Shown in pieces: positions 28,229-36,520 of a stretch of 40,694 nucleotides of DNA; positions within the stretch are counted from its first letter, which is position 1, and each line of letters begins with the position of its first letter. A model generated the notes under the pieces. The model was not told where the DNA came from. It was given only the letters and a program-made list of their open reading frames with translations, and searched no databases. The DNA comes from Pseudonocardiales bacterium. GTDB lineage: Bacteria; Actinomycetota; Actinomycetes; Mycobacteriales; Pseudonocardiaceae. Both the position numbers and the translations under genes were made by a program. The stretch spans positions 1-40,694 of the forward strand of contig JAPLAT010000142.1 of NCBI GenBank assembly GCA_026393175.1. Direction: 5' to 3'.

Positions 28229-29484
28229 CTCCCCATGAGTACCAGGATCGCGGGGGACACGGTGAGCAGCAGCCCCACGAGCACCGCGAACACGGTGGTG
28301 CGCCGGTCGTTGTTGTGCAGCAGCGCGCGCACGACCAGCACCAGGCCGATCGTCACGATCGCCGACGCCGCGAGCGCGACGACCGGCAGGTTGCGCCACA
28401 GGAACCGGAACAGCACCCACAGCACGGCACCGCCGAGCGCGCCGGCCACCCACTGCACGATGACCGCGCTCCAGGCGGGGGCGGCGGCGTCCCTGGCCGC
28501 GGCCGCGGCCCGGCCGAGGCGGCGCTGCCGGGGCGGCGGGGCCTCGAACTCGGCGGCGACGTCCGGGTCGTAGTCGTCGTAGTCGTCGCCGTAGTCGTCG
28601 TCGTGCTTGCGCAGGTCGACCGACGGGCCCCGGCGCGAGGGGCCCAGCCCGGCGGGGCCGTCGTCCTCGTCGACCGGGCCGGGCGGCAGCGGCGGGCCGC
28701 CGTCGATCGCGGTGCCGCCGCGGCTCCCGGTCCGGGCCCGGTGCCACTCCTCGGCGCCGACGGGGGCCTGCCCGACCATGGTGGAGGGGCCGCCGTCGTC
28801 GTCGTGGTCGTCCTGCGCCGGGCGGGTGTAGGACTCCAGGGGCTCCGGCTCGCGGATGCGCGGGATGACGTCGGTGGGGCGCTCGCGGCCCTGCGCCGGG
28901 GCGCGTGTCGGGAACGCCGCGCCGGCGAGGCCCCCGTGGCCGTTGGTGTGGCCGTTGGACTGCCCGTTGGTCGGGGCCTCGGGCTGGGACCGGGCCGGCT
29001 CGGGGGACCAGCGCGGCGGGGCGGCCGGCGCCGGGGACACGGCCTGCTGGGGGGCCACCTGCTGGGGCGCGGCCTGCGGGGGCGCCGGCTGCTGGAGTGC
29101 CGGCTGCTGGGGTCCGGGCTGCGGGGGCACCACCGGGGCGGCGCGGCGGACCGGCTCGCGCGGGGCGCGGTCGTAGGCGGCGGGCTCGTACGGGGCGGGT
29201 TCGTACGGGGCGGGCTCGTACCGGCCCGCGTCGTGCTCGGCCCGGTCGAGCTGTGCCGGGTCGCGCTGGGCAGGCTCGCGCTGGGCAGGCTCGCGCAGCA
29301 CCGAGCGGTCGACGGCCGGGGCCGCCGCGGTGTCGTCGACCCTCGGCCCGGCGGCGGGGGCCCCGTCCGACTCGTCGGCCTCGCGCCGTCGCCGGCGCCG
29401 CCCGGACGCCGCGGCCTCGCCGCCGTGCGCGGCCAGCAGCTCGGCGACGGTGCGCTGTCGTGGGTGGTCGGTCTCGGAGCTCAT
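28225..29484 (-). CDS. Membrane protein with long disordered repeat-rich N-terminus (Rv0497-like by position)
   Basis: ATG at 29484: [39 protein letters not shown]..., [10 protein letters not shown] repeats, C-terminal TM helices. Confidence 0.8.
   Translation of the reverse strand: MSSETDHPRQRTVAELLAAHGGEAAASGRRRRRREADESDGAPAAGPRVDDTAAAPAVDRSVLREPAQREPAQRDPAQLDRAEHDAGRYEPAPYEPAPYEPAAYDRAPREPVRRAAPVVPPQPGPQQPALQQPAPPQAAPQQVAPQQAVSPAPAAPPRWSPEPARSQPEAPTNGQSNGHTNGHGGLAGAAFPTRAPAQGRERPTDVIPRIREPEPLESYTRPAQDDHDDDGGPSTMVGQAPVGAEEWHRARTGSRGGTAIDGGPPLPPGPVDEDDGPAGLGPSRRGPSVDLRKHDDDYGDDYDDYDPDVAAEFEAPPPRQRRLGRAAAAARDAAAPAWSAVIVQWVAGALGGAVLWVLFRFLWRNLPVVALAASAIVTIGLVLVVRALLHNNDRRTTVFAVLVGLLLTVSPAILVLMGR
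29176..29295 (-). repeat. 15-nt in-frame minisatellites encoding EPAPY and EPAQR repeats
   Basis: cgggctcgtacgggg-type units, then ctgggcaggctcgcg x2 plus one degenerate copy. Confidence 0.75.
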
Positions 29485-30512
29485 CCAGTACACCGTGCCT
29501 CGTACGTCGTCAAGCGTCCAAGCCCGCCCGGCGAGTCCTGCGCCGAACGGTCCGTCCGGTCCGTGGGGGGGCGGCTGGTGGCATCGAGCGTGTCGAGGCG
29601 CCGGAGGATGACCCCCTCGCGCAACGCCCACGGACAGATCTCGAGCTGGGGGATCTTCAGAGCGCGCATCGCGGCCTCCGCGACGAGGGCACCGGCCACC
29701 AGCTGGTGGGCGCGGCTGGGGCTGACGCCTTCGAGCTCGGCGAGGTCTCCCGCCGACATCCGGGTGATGAACGCGGCCAGCTGCCGCAGGCCCACGTCCG
29801 TGAGCACCCGGCGCGTGCGCGGCCCGGCGCTGGACGGGGCGGCACCGGTGAGCCGGGCCAGGGAGCGGAACGTCTTGGAGGTGCCGACGGCCAGCTCGGG
29901 CGGGCCCGCGCGGCGCAGCCGGCGCGCGACCGGGGCCAGCTGCTCGTCGAGGTGGGCGCGCAGGGCGTCGATCCGGCGACGCGAGGGCGGGTCGGTCGGG
30001 AACCACTCGCGGGTGAGCCGCCCGGCGCCGAGCGGCAGCGACGCGGCCGCGGCCGGGTGCTCGTCGCGGCCCGCGGCGAGCTCCAGGGAGCCGCCCCCGA
30101 TGTCGAGCACGAGCAGCCGCCCGGCCGACCAGCCGTACCAGCGGCGCACCGCGAGGAAGGTGTAGCGGGCCTCGTCCTCGCCGGGGAGGACCTCCAGGGA
30201 GACGCCGGTCTCGTCGCGCACCCTGGCGAGCACGGCGGCGGAGTTCGTGGCGTCGCGCAGGGCCGAGGTGGCGAAGGCCAGCAGGTCGGCGCAGCCGGCG
30301 GCCGTGGCGGCGACGCCGGCCTTCTGCACGGTCCTGACCAGCGCGTCCGCGCCGGCTTTGGTCAGCGCGCCGGACCGGTCCAGGTTCTCGGCGAGCCGCA
30401 GCTCGACCTTCTCCGACGTCATCGGGGTGGGGTGGCCGCCACGGTGCGCGTCCACGACGAGCAGGTGGACGGTGTTGGACCCGACGTCGAGCACACCCAG
30501 GCGCACCGGCAC
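29481..30512 (-). CDS. Ppx/GppA exopolyphosphatase/guanosine pentaphosphatase family protein
   Basis: [42 protein letters not shown]. Confidence 0.9.
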   Translation of the reverse strand: MPVRLGVLDVGSNTVHLLVVDAHRGGHPTPMTSEKVELRLAENLDRSGALTKAGADALVRTVQKAGVAATAAGCADLLAFATSALRDATNSAAVLARVRDETGVSLEVLPGEDEARYTFLAVRRWYGWSAGRLLVLDIGGGSLELAAGRDEHPAAAASLPLGAGRLTREWFPTDPPSRRRIDALRAHLDEQLAPVARRLRRAGPPELAVGTSKTFRSLARLTGAAPSSAGPRTRRVLTDVGLRQLAAFITRMSAGDLAELEGVSPSRAHQLVAGALVAEAAMRALKIPQLEICPWALREGVILRRLDTLDATSRPPTDRTDRSAQDSPGGLGRLTTYEARCTG

Positions 30513-30569
30513 AGGCTACGCCCCCGCCGTGACACGGCCGTGACCGAACCCGGGTCGCGGCACGGTGGG

Positions 30570-31274
30570 CTACCCCTCGAACTTGTAGCCCAGCCCCCGG
30601 ACCGTGACGAGGTGGCGCGGGGTGCTCGGGTCCGCCTCGACCTTGCTGCGCAGGCGCTTGACATGGACGTCGAGGGTCTTGGTGTCCCCCACGTAGTCCG
30701 CGCCCCACACCCGGTCGATGAGCTGGCCGCGGGTCAGCACCCGCCCGACGTTGCGCAGCAGGTACTCCAGCAGGTCGAACTCCTTGAGCGGCAGGGCGAC
30801 GTCCTGCCCGCCCACCGACACGACGTGCCGCTCCACGTCCATCCGCACCGGCCCGGCCTCCAGCACCGCGCCGGTGCCCCACCCGCCCTGGCCGTCCAGC
30901 TCGGGGCCCGCCTCGCCGCCGCGGCGCAGGACCGCGCGGACGCGGGCGATCAGCTCGCGGGCCGAGTAGGGCTTGGTCACGTAGTCGTCGGCGCCCAGCT
31001 CCAGGCCCACGACCTTGTCGATCTCGCTGTCCCGGGCCGTCACCATGATCACCGGGACGGCGGAGCGGGTGCGCAAGGCCTTGCACACGTCGGTGCCGCT
31101 CATGCCCGGGAGCATGAGGTCGAGCAGGACGATGTCGGCCCCGTTGCGGTCGTACTCCTCCAGCGCGTCCTGGCCGGTGGCCGCGACGGCGGTGGTGAAG
31201 CCCTCCTTGCGCAGCAGGAAGGCGAGCGGGTCGGCGAAGGACTCCTCGTCCTCCACGATGAGCACCCTTGTCAT
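30570..31274 (-). CDS. regX3: OmpR-family response regulator RegX3
   Basis: MTRVLIVEDEESFADPLAFLLRKEGFTTAVA...; VLLDLMLPGMSG; C-terminal winged helix VRGLGYKFE; adjacent to senX3 and gpm. Confidence 0.93.
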   Translation of the reverse strand: MTRVLIVEDEESFADPLAFLLRKEGFTTAVAATGQDALEEYDRNGADIVLLDLMLPGMSGTDVCKALRTRSAVPVIMVTARDSEIDKVVGLELGADDYVTKPYSARELIARVRAVLRRGGEAGPELDGQGGWGTGAVLEAGPVRMDVERHVVSVGGQDVALPLKEFDLLEYLLRNVGRVLTRGQLIDRVWGADYVGDTKTLDVHVKRLRSKVEADPSTPRHLVTVRGLGYKFEG

Positions 31275-32449
31275 CTGATCTCCTCCAGCTCGTCCTCGGT
31301 GCCGGGCACCTCGTCCAGCTCCGCGGCATGCGCCGGGAGGCGCATGGTGAACGTCGACCCGGTGCCGGGGCTGCTCCACAGCCGCACCTCGCCGCCGTGG
31401 TTGGCCAGCACGTGCTTGACGATCGCCAGGCCCAGCCCGGTGCCGCCGGTGGCGCGGGAGCGGGCCGGGTCGACGCGGAAGAACCGCTCGAACACCCGCT
31501 TCTGGTGCTCCGGGGCGATGCCGATGCCCCGGTCGGTCACCGAGATCTCCACCCAGTCCCCCGCGCTGCGCCGCGACACCGACACCGACGCCTCGGCCGG
31601 CGAGTAGGCGATCGCGTTCTCGATGAGGTTGGACAGCGCCGTGACCAGCAGGGTCCGGTCCCCCTCGACCTCCAGGCCGCGCGGGCGGTCGACGGTGATG
31701 TCGATGCTCGCCGCCTCCGCCGAGAGCCGGCAGCGGGCCATCGCCTCGCGCACCACCTCGTCGACGTCGACGACGCACAGCTCGGGCAGCCGCTCCGCCC
31801 CGGTGAGCCGGGACAGCGCGATCAGCTCGGTGACCAGCGCGCCCAGCCGGTGCGCCTCGTTGAGGATCTTCGTGCCGAAGCGGCGCACCTCGGCCGGGTC
31901 GTCCGCCGCGTCGAGGACGGCCTCGGCCAGCAGCCCGACGGCGCCGACCGGCGTCTTCAGCTCGTGGCTGACATTGGCGACGAAGTCGCGGCGGGTGGCC
32001 TCCAGGCGCACGGCGTCGGAGGTGTCGACGGCCTCGGCGACTGTGTAGCCGTCCCCCAGCGGGCGGACGTGCGCGACGACGGCGGCGGGCTGGCGGCCCC
32101 GGTGGTCCAGCGGGGAGAGGTCGACCTCGGCCGTCTGCCCCGTCTGCTGCGCGCGCTGGCAGGCCGCCCACGCCCGGGCGTCCGGGCTGCCCGCGCGGAC
32201 CAGCCCCAGCTCGACGGCGCGCGCGTTGTGCAGCACCACCTCGCCGGAGCGGGCGAGTACCGCCAGCCCGGTGGCCGACGAGCGGACCATCCGCTGCAGG
32301 AGGTCGGCCAGCGGCGGGCCGGTGTCGGGTGCGGCGGCGGCGGGCACGACGGCGGGGCGCGGGCGGGCGGTCCGCCGCCCGACGACGACACCGACCCCGA
32401 GCGCGGCGGCGGCGAGCAGCACGCACAGCAGTGCGGTCACGGGCGGCAT
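31271..32449 (-). CDS. senX3: Sensor histidine kinase SenX3
   Basis: RRDFVANVSHELKTPVGAVGLLAEAVLDAADDP...; GGTGLGLAIVKHVLANHGGEV; overlaps the regX3 start. Confidence 0.93.
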   Translation of the reverse strand: MPPVTALLCVLLAAAALGVGVVVGRRTARPRPAVVPAAAAPDTGPPLADLLQRMVRSSATGLAVLARSGEVVLHNARAVELGLVRAGSPDARAWAACQRAQQTGQTAEVDLSPLDHRGRQPAAVVAHVRPLGDGYTVAEAVDTSDAVRLEATRRDFVANVSHELKTPVGAVGLLAEAVLDAADDPAEVRRFGTKILNEAHRLGALVTELIALSRLTGAERLPELCVVDVDEVVREAMARCRLSAEAASIDITVDRPRGLEVEGDRTLLVTALSNLIENAIAYSPAEASVSVSRRSAGDWVEISVTDRGIGIAPEHQKRVFERFFRVDPARSRATGGTGLGLAIVKHVLANHGGEVRLWSSPGTGSTFTMRLPAHAAELDEVPGTEDELEEIR

Positions 32450-32535
32450 CGTAGGCAGGCGGGGGGCCGGGAGGGCCAGCCCGCGGGCCCCGTCGTGACG
32501 GTGGTGACGTCCCGGGACGCCACATTTCCGCCCCC

Positions 32536-32557
32536 GTTCACGCCGCGTTCACCCCGT
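32536..32557. promoter_or_regulatory. PHO-box-like direct repeat upstream of senX3-regX3
   Basis: GTTCACGCCGC GTTCACCCCGT: two GTTCAC units spaced exactly 11 nt. Confidence 0.65.
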
Positions 32558-32574
32558 CCGCCGACCGTCCCGTT

Positions 32575-32625
32575 GCAGGAAGGCCACCTTCACGCAACGA
32601 GGTGGCGTGAAGGTGGCCTTCCTGC
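32575..32625 (-). terminator. Long perfect hairpin C downstream of gpmA
   Basis: GCAGGAAGGCCACCTTCACGC-AACGAGGTG-GCGTGAAGGTGGCCTTCCTGC; 21-bp stem, starting 17 nt past the gpmA stop. Confidence 0.78.
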
Positions 32626-32641
32626 CACCACGGCGGCCGGG

Positions 32642-33391
32642 TCAGCGGCCCTGCGCGGCCACCGCGGCGGCGGCGGTGGCGGCCGCGTCGGGGTCGAGGT
32701 ACACCCCGCCGGGGGTGGTGGGGCGCAGGTCGTCGTCGAGGTCGTAGCGCAGCGGGATGCCGGTGGGGATGTTCAGACCGGCGATGTCGGCGTCGGAGAT
32801 GCCGTCGAGGTGCTTGACCAGCGCCCGCAGCGAGTTGCCGTGCGCGGCGAGCAGGACGGTGCGCCCGGCCCGCAGGTCGGGGACGACGGCGGACTCCCAG
32901 TACGGGAGGAACCGGGCGACGACGTCGGCGAGGCACTCGGTGAGCGGGAGGTCGTCGCCCAGCCCGGCGTAGCGGGGGTCGCCGTCCTGGGACCACTCCG
33001 AGCCGCGTTCGATGGGCGGCGGCGGCACGTCGTACGAGCGGCGCCAGAGCATGAACTGCTCCTCGCCGAACTCCGCGAGCGTCTGCTTCTTGTCCTTGCC
33101 CTGCAGCGCGCCGTAGTGCCGCTCGTTGAGCCGCCAGTCGCGGTGCACCGGGATCCAGTGCCGGTCGCACGCGTCGAGCGCGAGGTGGGCGGTGGAGATG
33201 GCGCGCCGCAGCAGCGAGGTGTGGACGACGTCGGGCAGCAGGTCGGCCGCGCGGAGCAGCTCACCGCCGCGGCGCGCCTCCTGCTCGCCGGTCTCCGAGA
33301 GCGGGACGTCCACCCAGCCGGTGAACAGGTTCTCCGCGTTCCACGTGCTCTGCCCGTGACGGAGCAGCACCAGGGTTCCCATGGCGCCCAC
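32642..33391 (-). CDS. gpmA: 2,3-bisphosphoglycerate-dependent phosphoglycerate mutase
   Basis: [67 protein letters not shown]. Start 33391 or 33382. Confidence 0.95.
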   Translation of the reverse strand: MGAMGTLVLLRHGQSTWNAENLFTGWVDVPLSETGEQEARRGGELLRAADLLPDVVHTSLLRRAISTAHLALDACDRHWIPVHRDWRLNERHYGALQGKDKKQTLAEFGEEQFMLWRRSYDVPPPPIERGSEWSQDGDPRYAGLGDDLPLTECLADVVARFLPYWESAVVPDLRAGRTVLLAAHGNSLRALVKHLDGISDADIAGLNIPTGIPLRYDLDDDLRPTTPGGVYLDPDAAATAAAAVAAQGR

Positions 33392-33409
33392 TCTGCCAAA
33401 GGCGGGCGC

Positions 33410-33922
33410 TCACCCCGCGACGCGGGCGCGGTCGGCCTCGGCGCACGCCCCGGGCACCTCGCCCGCGCCGTCGAGGCCGGCCAGCACCGAGCGCAGGATC
33501 GTGGTCAGCTGGCCGACCTGCTCGGGGGTGATGCGGTCGAACAGCCTGCTGCGCACGGCGGCGACGTGGCCGGGGGCCGCCGCGGCGAGCACGGCGAAGC
33601 CCTCGTCGGTGAGCCGGGCGAGCGTGGAGCGCCGGTCGTCGGGGCAGGGCACGCGGCGGATCCAGCCGTTGCGCTCCAGCCGGGCGACGGCGTGCGAGAG
33701 CCTGCTCTGGGAGCTCTGGGTGATCTCCGCGAGGTCGCTCATCCGCAGCGTGCGGTCCGGCACCTCGGACAGCATCGCGAGGATCTGGTAGTAGGCGTGG
33801 GGCATCCCGGAGTCGCGTTGCAGCTGCCGGTCCAGGGCCGCGTCGAGCAGTGCGGTGACCGCGACGTAGGCCATCCACGCGTCATGTTGCTCGTCGGTGA
33901 GCCACACCTCGTCGTCCGCCAT
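33410..33922 (-). CDS. MarR family transcriptional regulator
   Basis: LSEVPDRTLRMSDLAEITQSSQSRLSHAVARLERNGWIRRVPCPDDRRSTLARLTDEG. Confidence 0.9.
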   Translation of the reverse strand: MADDEVWLTDEQHDAWMAYVAVTALLDAALDRQLQRDSGMPHAYYQILAMLSEVPDRTLRMSDLAEITQSSQSRLSHAVARLERNGWIRRVPCPDDRRSTLARLTDEGFAVLAAAAPGHVAAVRSRLFDRITPEQVGQLTTILRSVLAGLDGAGEVPGACAEADRARVAG

Positions 33923-33946
33923 GGGCCCATCCTAGCCGACAGAAAG

Positions 33947-33958
33947 TTGAACATTCAT
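33947..33958. promoter_or_regulatory. Candidate MarR operator in the divergent intergenic region
   Basis: TTGAACATTCAT, near-palindrome with TGAA/TTCA arms, in a 52-bp divergent spacer. Confidence 0.5.
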
Positions 33959-33974
33959 GTGTTAGCGTCGACTC

Positions 33975-34487
33975 ATGCCGATCCAACGCCTCAACCACGC
34001 CGTTCTCTACGTCCGCGACGTCGACGCCAGCGTCGAGTTCTACACCGAGGCCCTCGGGTTCCGGGCCGTCGCGGGGATGCCCGGGCGGGCCATGTTCCTC
34101 CAGGCGGCCGCCTCCACCAACGACCACGACCTGGGCCTGTTCGCCATGGGGCCCGACGCCGGGCCGTCCGCGGCCGGGCGCAGCACCGTCGGGCTCTACC
34201 ACCTCGCGTGGGAGGTCGACACGCTCGGCGAGCTGGGCCGCATCGCCGGCGTGCTCCGCGAGCGCGGGGCGCTGGTCGGCGCCTCGGACCACGGCTCGAC
34301 GAAGGCGCTCTACGCCCGCGACCCCGACGGCATCGAGTTCGAGGTCAGCTGGCTGGTGCCGGCCGACCGGCTCGGCGGCGACACCGAGATGCGCACGGCG
34401 CCGCTGGACCTCGACGCCGAGATCGCCCGCTACGGCGCGGACCTGCCGGGCGGGATCGGGGTGTCGGTGGCGGCCGACAGGGGCTGA
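33975..34487 (+). CDS. VOC family protein (glyoxalase/bleomycin resistance/dioxygenase superfamily)
   Basis: MPIQRLNHAVLYVRDVDASVEFYTEALGFRAVAGMPGRAMFLQAA...; ALYARDPDGIEFEVSW. Confidence 0.92.
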   Translation: MPIQRLNHAVLYVRDVDASVEFYTEALGFRAVAGMPGRAMFLQAAASTNDHDLGLFAMGPDAGPSAAGRSTVGLYHLAWEVDTLGELGRIAGVLRERGALVGASDHGSTKALYARDPDGIEFEVSWLVPADRLGGDTEMRTAPLDLDAEIARYGADLPGGIGVSVAADRG

Positions 34488-34939
34488 CCGGGACGCGCCG
34501 ACCGCAGCTGCGCGGTGAGGGTGTGCAGCGTCTCCCGCAGGTCGGCGATCTCCGGCCCGGTCAGGCCCGTCGCCTCGCTCGCGCGCTGCTGCACGGCGGG
34601 CACCCGCCCGCGGAGCTCGCGGCCCGCGGGGGTGAGCGACACGAGGACCGACCGCTCGTCGGACTCCTGGCGGCGGCGCTCGACGAACCCCGTGCTCTCC
34701 AGCCGCTTGAGCAGCGGCGAGAGCGTGCCCGTCTCGAGCTGCAGCGCCGCCCCGATCGAGGTGACCGTGGCCTCCCCGCGCTCCCAGAGCACGAGCATCA
34801 CGAGGTACTGCGGGTAGGTCAGGCCCAGCGACTCCAGCATGGGCCGGTAGAAGCCGATCATGGCCCGGGAGGCCGTGTAGAGCGCGAAGCACAGCTGCTC
34901 GTCGAGGTGGTGCGTGCGCAGCGGTCCGGGCTCGGCCAT
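34430..34939 (-). CDS. MarR family regulator, OhrR-like
   Basis: LDEQLCFALYTASRAMIGFYRPMLESLGLTYPQYLVMLVLWE...; N-terminal LCFALY cysteine typical of OhrR; 58-nt convergent overlap with the VOC gene. Confidence 0.85.
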   Translation of the reverse strand: MAEPGPLRTHHLDEQLCFALYTASRAMIGFYRPMLESLGLTYPQYLVMLVLWERGEATVTSIGAALQLETGTLSPLLKRLESTGFVERRRQESDERSVLVSLTPAGRELRGRVPAVQQRASEATGLTGPEIADLRETLHTLTAQLRSARPGQPLSAATDTPIPPGRSAP

Positions 34940-35174
34940 CCCCACACGGTATGCCCGTCCGACCGAAGGGGCAGCCCCGCCCTCGACGCAGGGGTGAACG
35001 GACGGAGTACGGAGCACGTCGCTGCTCCGCACGGATCATCCACCTCGGGTGCGCGGCGCCCGCCCCGCTGCCCCGGACAGGGGTGGCGCAGAACGGATCA
35101 GCGATCATCATACGCGGATCGGGACCCGATCAGCAGTCTGTGAACGCGACCCGGAACCGTGTGTACTGCCGCAC

Positions 35175-36428
35175 ATGCCCGACGGAGCGAGAGCCGACGC
35201 CGCGGGCGCGGGCACCCGGCCGTGGCTCACCCCGGGCGTGGGCGCCATCGGCACGGCGAGCTTCCTGGCCGACGTCGGCCACGAGATCCCCACCGCGCTG
35301 CTGCCCGGCTTCGTCACCACCACCCTGGGCGCCCCGGCGGCCGCGCTCGGCCTGATCGAGGGCGTCTCCGAGGGGCTCGCCGGGGCCGGCCGGTTCGTCG
35401 GTGGGGCCCTGGCCGACGACCCGCGCCGGCGCCGCGCCGTCGCCGTCGGCGGCTACTCGGCGACCGCCGTCCTCTCGGCCCTGATCGGCGCGACCACCTC
35501 CGTGGTGCAGGCGGGCGTGCTGCGGGGCGCGGCGTGGGCGGCCCGCGGCCTGCGGGTCCCCGCCCGCAACGCCCTGCTCGCCGACGTCGTCCCGGCCGGG
35601 GCGTACGGCCGCGCGTACGGGTTCGAGCGCGCGATGGACAACCTCGGGGCGATCGTCGGGCCGCTGCTCGCGCTGGGCCTGGTCGCGCTGGTCGGCGTGC
35701 GCACCGCCATCCTCCTGTCGGTCGTGCCGGGCCTGCTCGCGGCCGTCGCGATCGTCTCCGCGATCCGCCGGGCCAGGCCGGCGCGGGTCGTCCCGCGCCG
35801 GCCGCTGCGCTTCCGGATCCGCCCCGTGCTGCGCGGGCGGCTCGGCCGCGTGATGGCCGGCTTCGTCGCCTTCGAGGTGGGAAACGTCGCGGCCACCCTG
35901 CTCATCCTCCGCGCCACCGACGCCCTGACCCCCGACCACGGCACGGACGCCGCCACCCGGATCGCGATCGCGCTGTACGTCCTCTACAACGTCGCCGCGA
36001 CCGTCGCGTCCCTCCCCGCGGGCGGGCTCTCGGACCGGCTCGGCCGGCGCGGCCCCCTGCTGGTGACCGCGGCCGGTGTCGCCGCGTTCCTGGCCGCCTA
36101 TCTGCTGTTCGCCGTGCCCGGCCCGGCCCTGCTGGTGCTCGGCGTCGCCTTCACCCTGGCCGGGGTGGGGATCGGGTGCGCGGAGACCGCGGAGCACGCC
36201 GCCGTCGCCGCGTTCGCCCCCGAGGACGTCCGCGGCTCGGCGTTCGGGCTGCTCGCCACCGTGCAGGCGATCGGGAACGTCGCCGCGTCCGTGGTCGCCG
36301 GGCTGCTCTACACGCTCGCGTCGCCGACCGCGGCGTTCGGCTACCTGGCGGCCTGGATGCTCGTGGCGCTGGGCGTGCTGGCCCTGGCGCTCGCCCCGGG
36401 GACCCGGGGCGACGCCGCGCCGGCGTGA
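35175..36428 (+). CDS. MFS transporter
   Basis: WLTPGVGAIGTASFLADVGHEIPTALLPGFVTTTLGAPAAALGLIEGVSEGLAGAGRFVGGALADDPRRRR...; 12-TM-like pattern. Confidence 0.88.
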   Translation: MPDGARADAAGAGTRPWLTPGVGAIGTASFLADVGHEIPTALLPGFVTTTLGAPAAALGLIEGVSEGLAGAGRFVGGALADDPRRRRAVAVGGYSATAVLSALIGATTSVVQAGVLRGAAWAARGLRVPARNALLADVVPAGAYGRAYGFERAMDNLGAIVGPLLALGLVALVGVRTAILLSVVPGLLAAVAIVSAIRRARPARVVPRRPLRFRIRPVLRGRLGRVMAGFVAFEVGNVAATLLILRATDALTPDHGTDAATRIAIALYVLYNVAATVASLPAGGLSDRLGRRGPLLVTAAGVAAFLAAYLLFAVPGPALLVLGVAFTLAGVGIGCAETAEHAAVAAFAPEDVRGSAFGLLATVQAIGNVAASVVAGLLYTLASPTAAFGYLAAWMLVALGVLALALAPGTRGDAAPA

Positions 36429-36450
36429 CCCGCCGACGACGGAGACGACA

Positions 36451-36499
36451 GAGGCCCCGGCGTCCGGGGTGCGGGTCGCACCGTGGACACCGGGGCCTC
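36451..36499. terminator. Hairpin between convergent MFS and acyl-CoA ligase genes
   Basis: GAGGCCCCGGCGTCC...GGACACCGGGGCCTC, 15-bp stem with one mismatch/wobble. Confidence 0.65.
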
Positions 36500-36520
36500 G
36501 TCGTGCTCCGGCCGCGGGGC

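Noticed and set aside
28310-28327. TTGTG occurrence as a second Rex site
   Set aside because: TTGTGCAGCAGCGCGCGC lacks the CACAA half. Other TTGTG occurrences I checked by eye also lack a partner half-site.
31268-35143. 1291-aa plus-strand ORF
   Set aside because: Low-complexity antisense artefact over senX3, gpmA and MarR; crosses real genes in both orientations.
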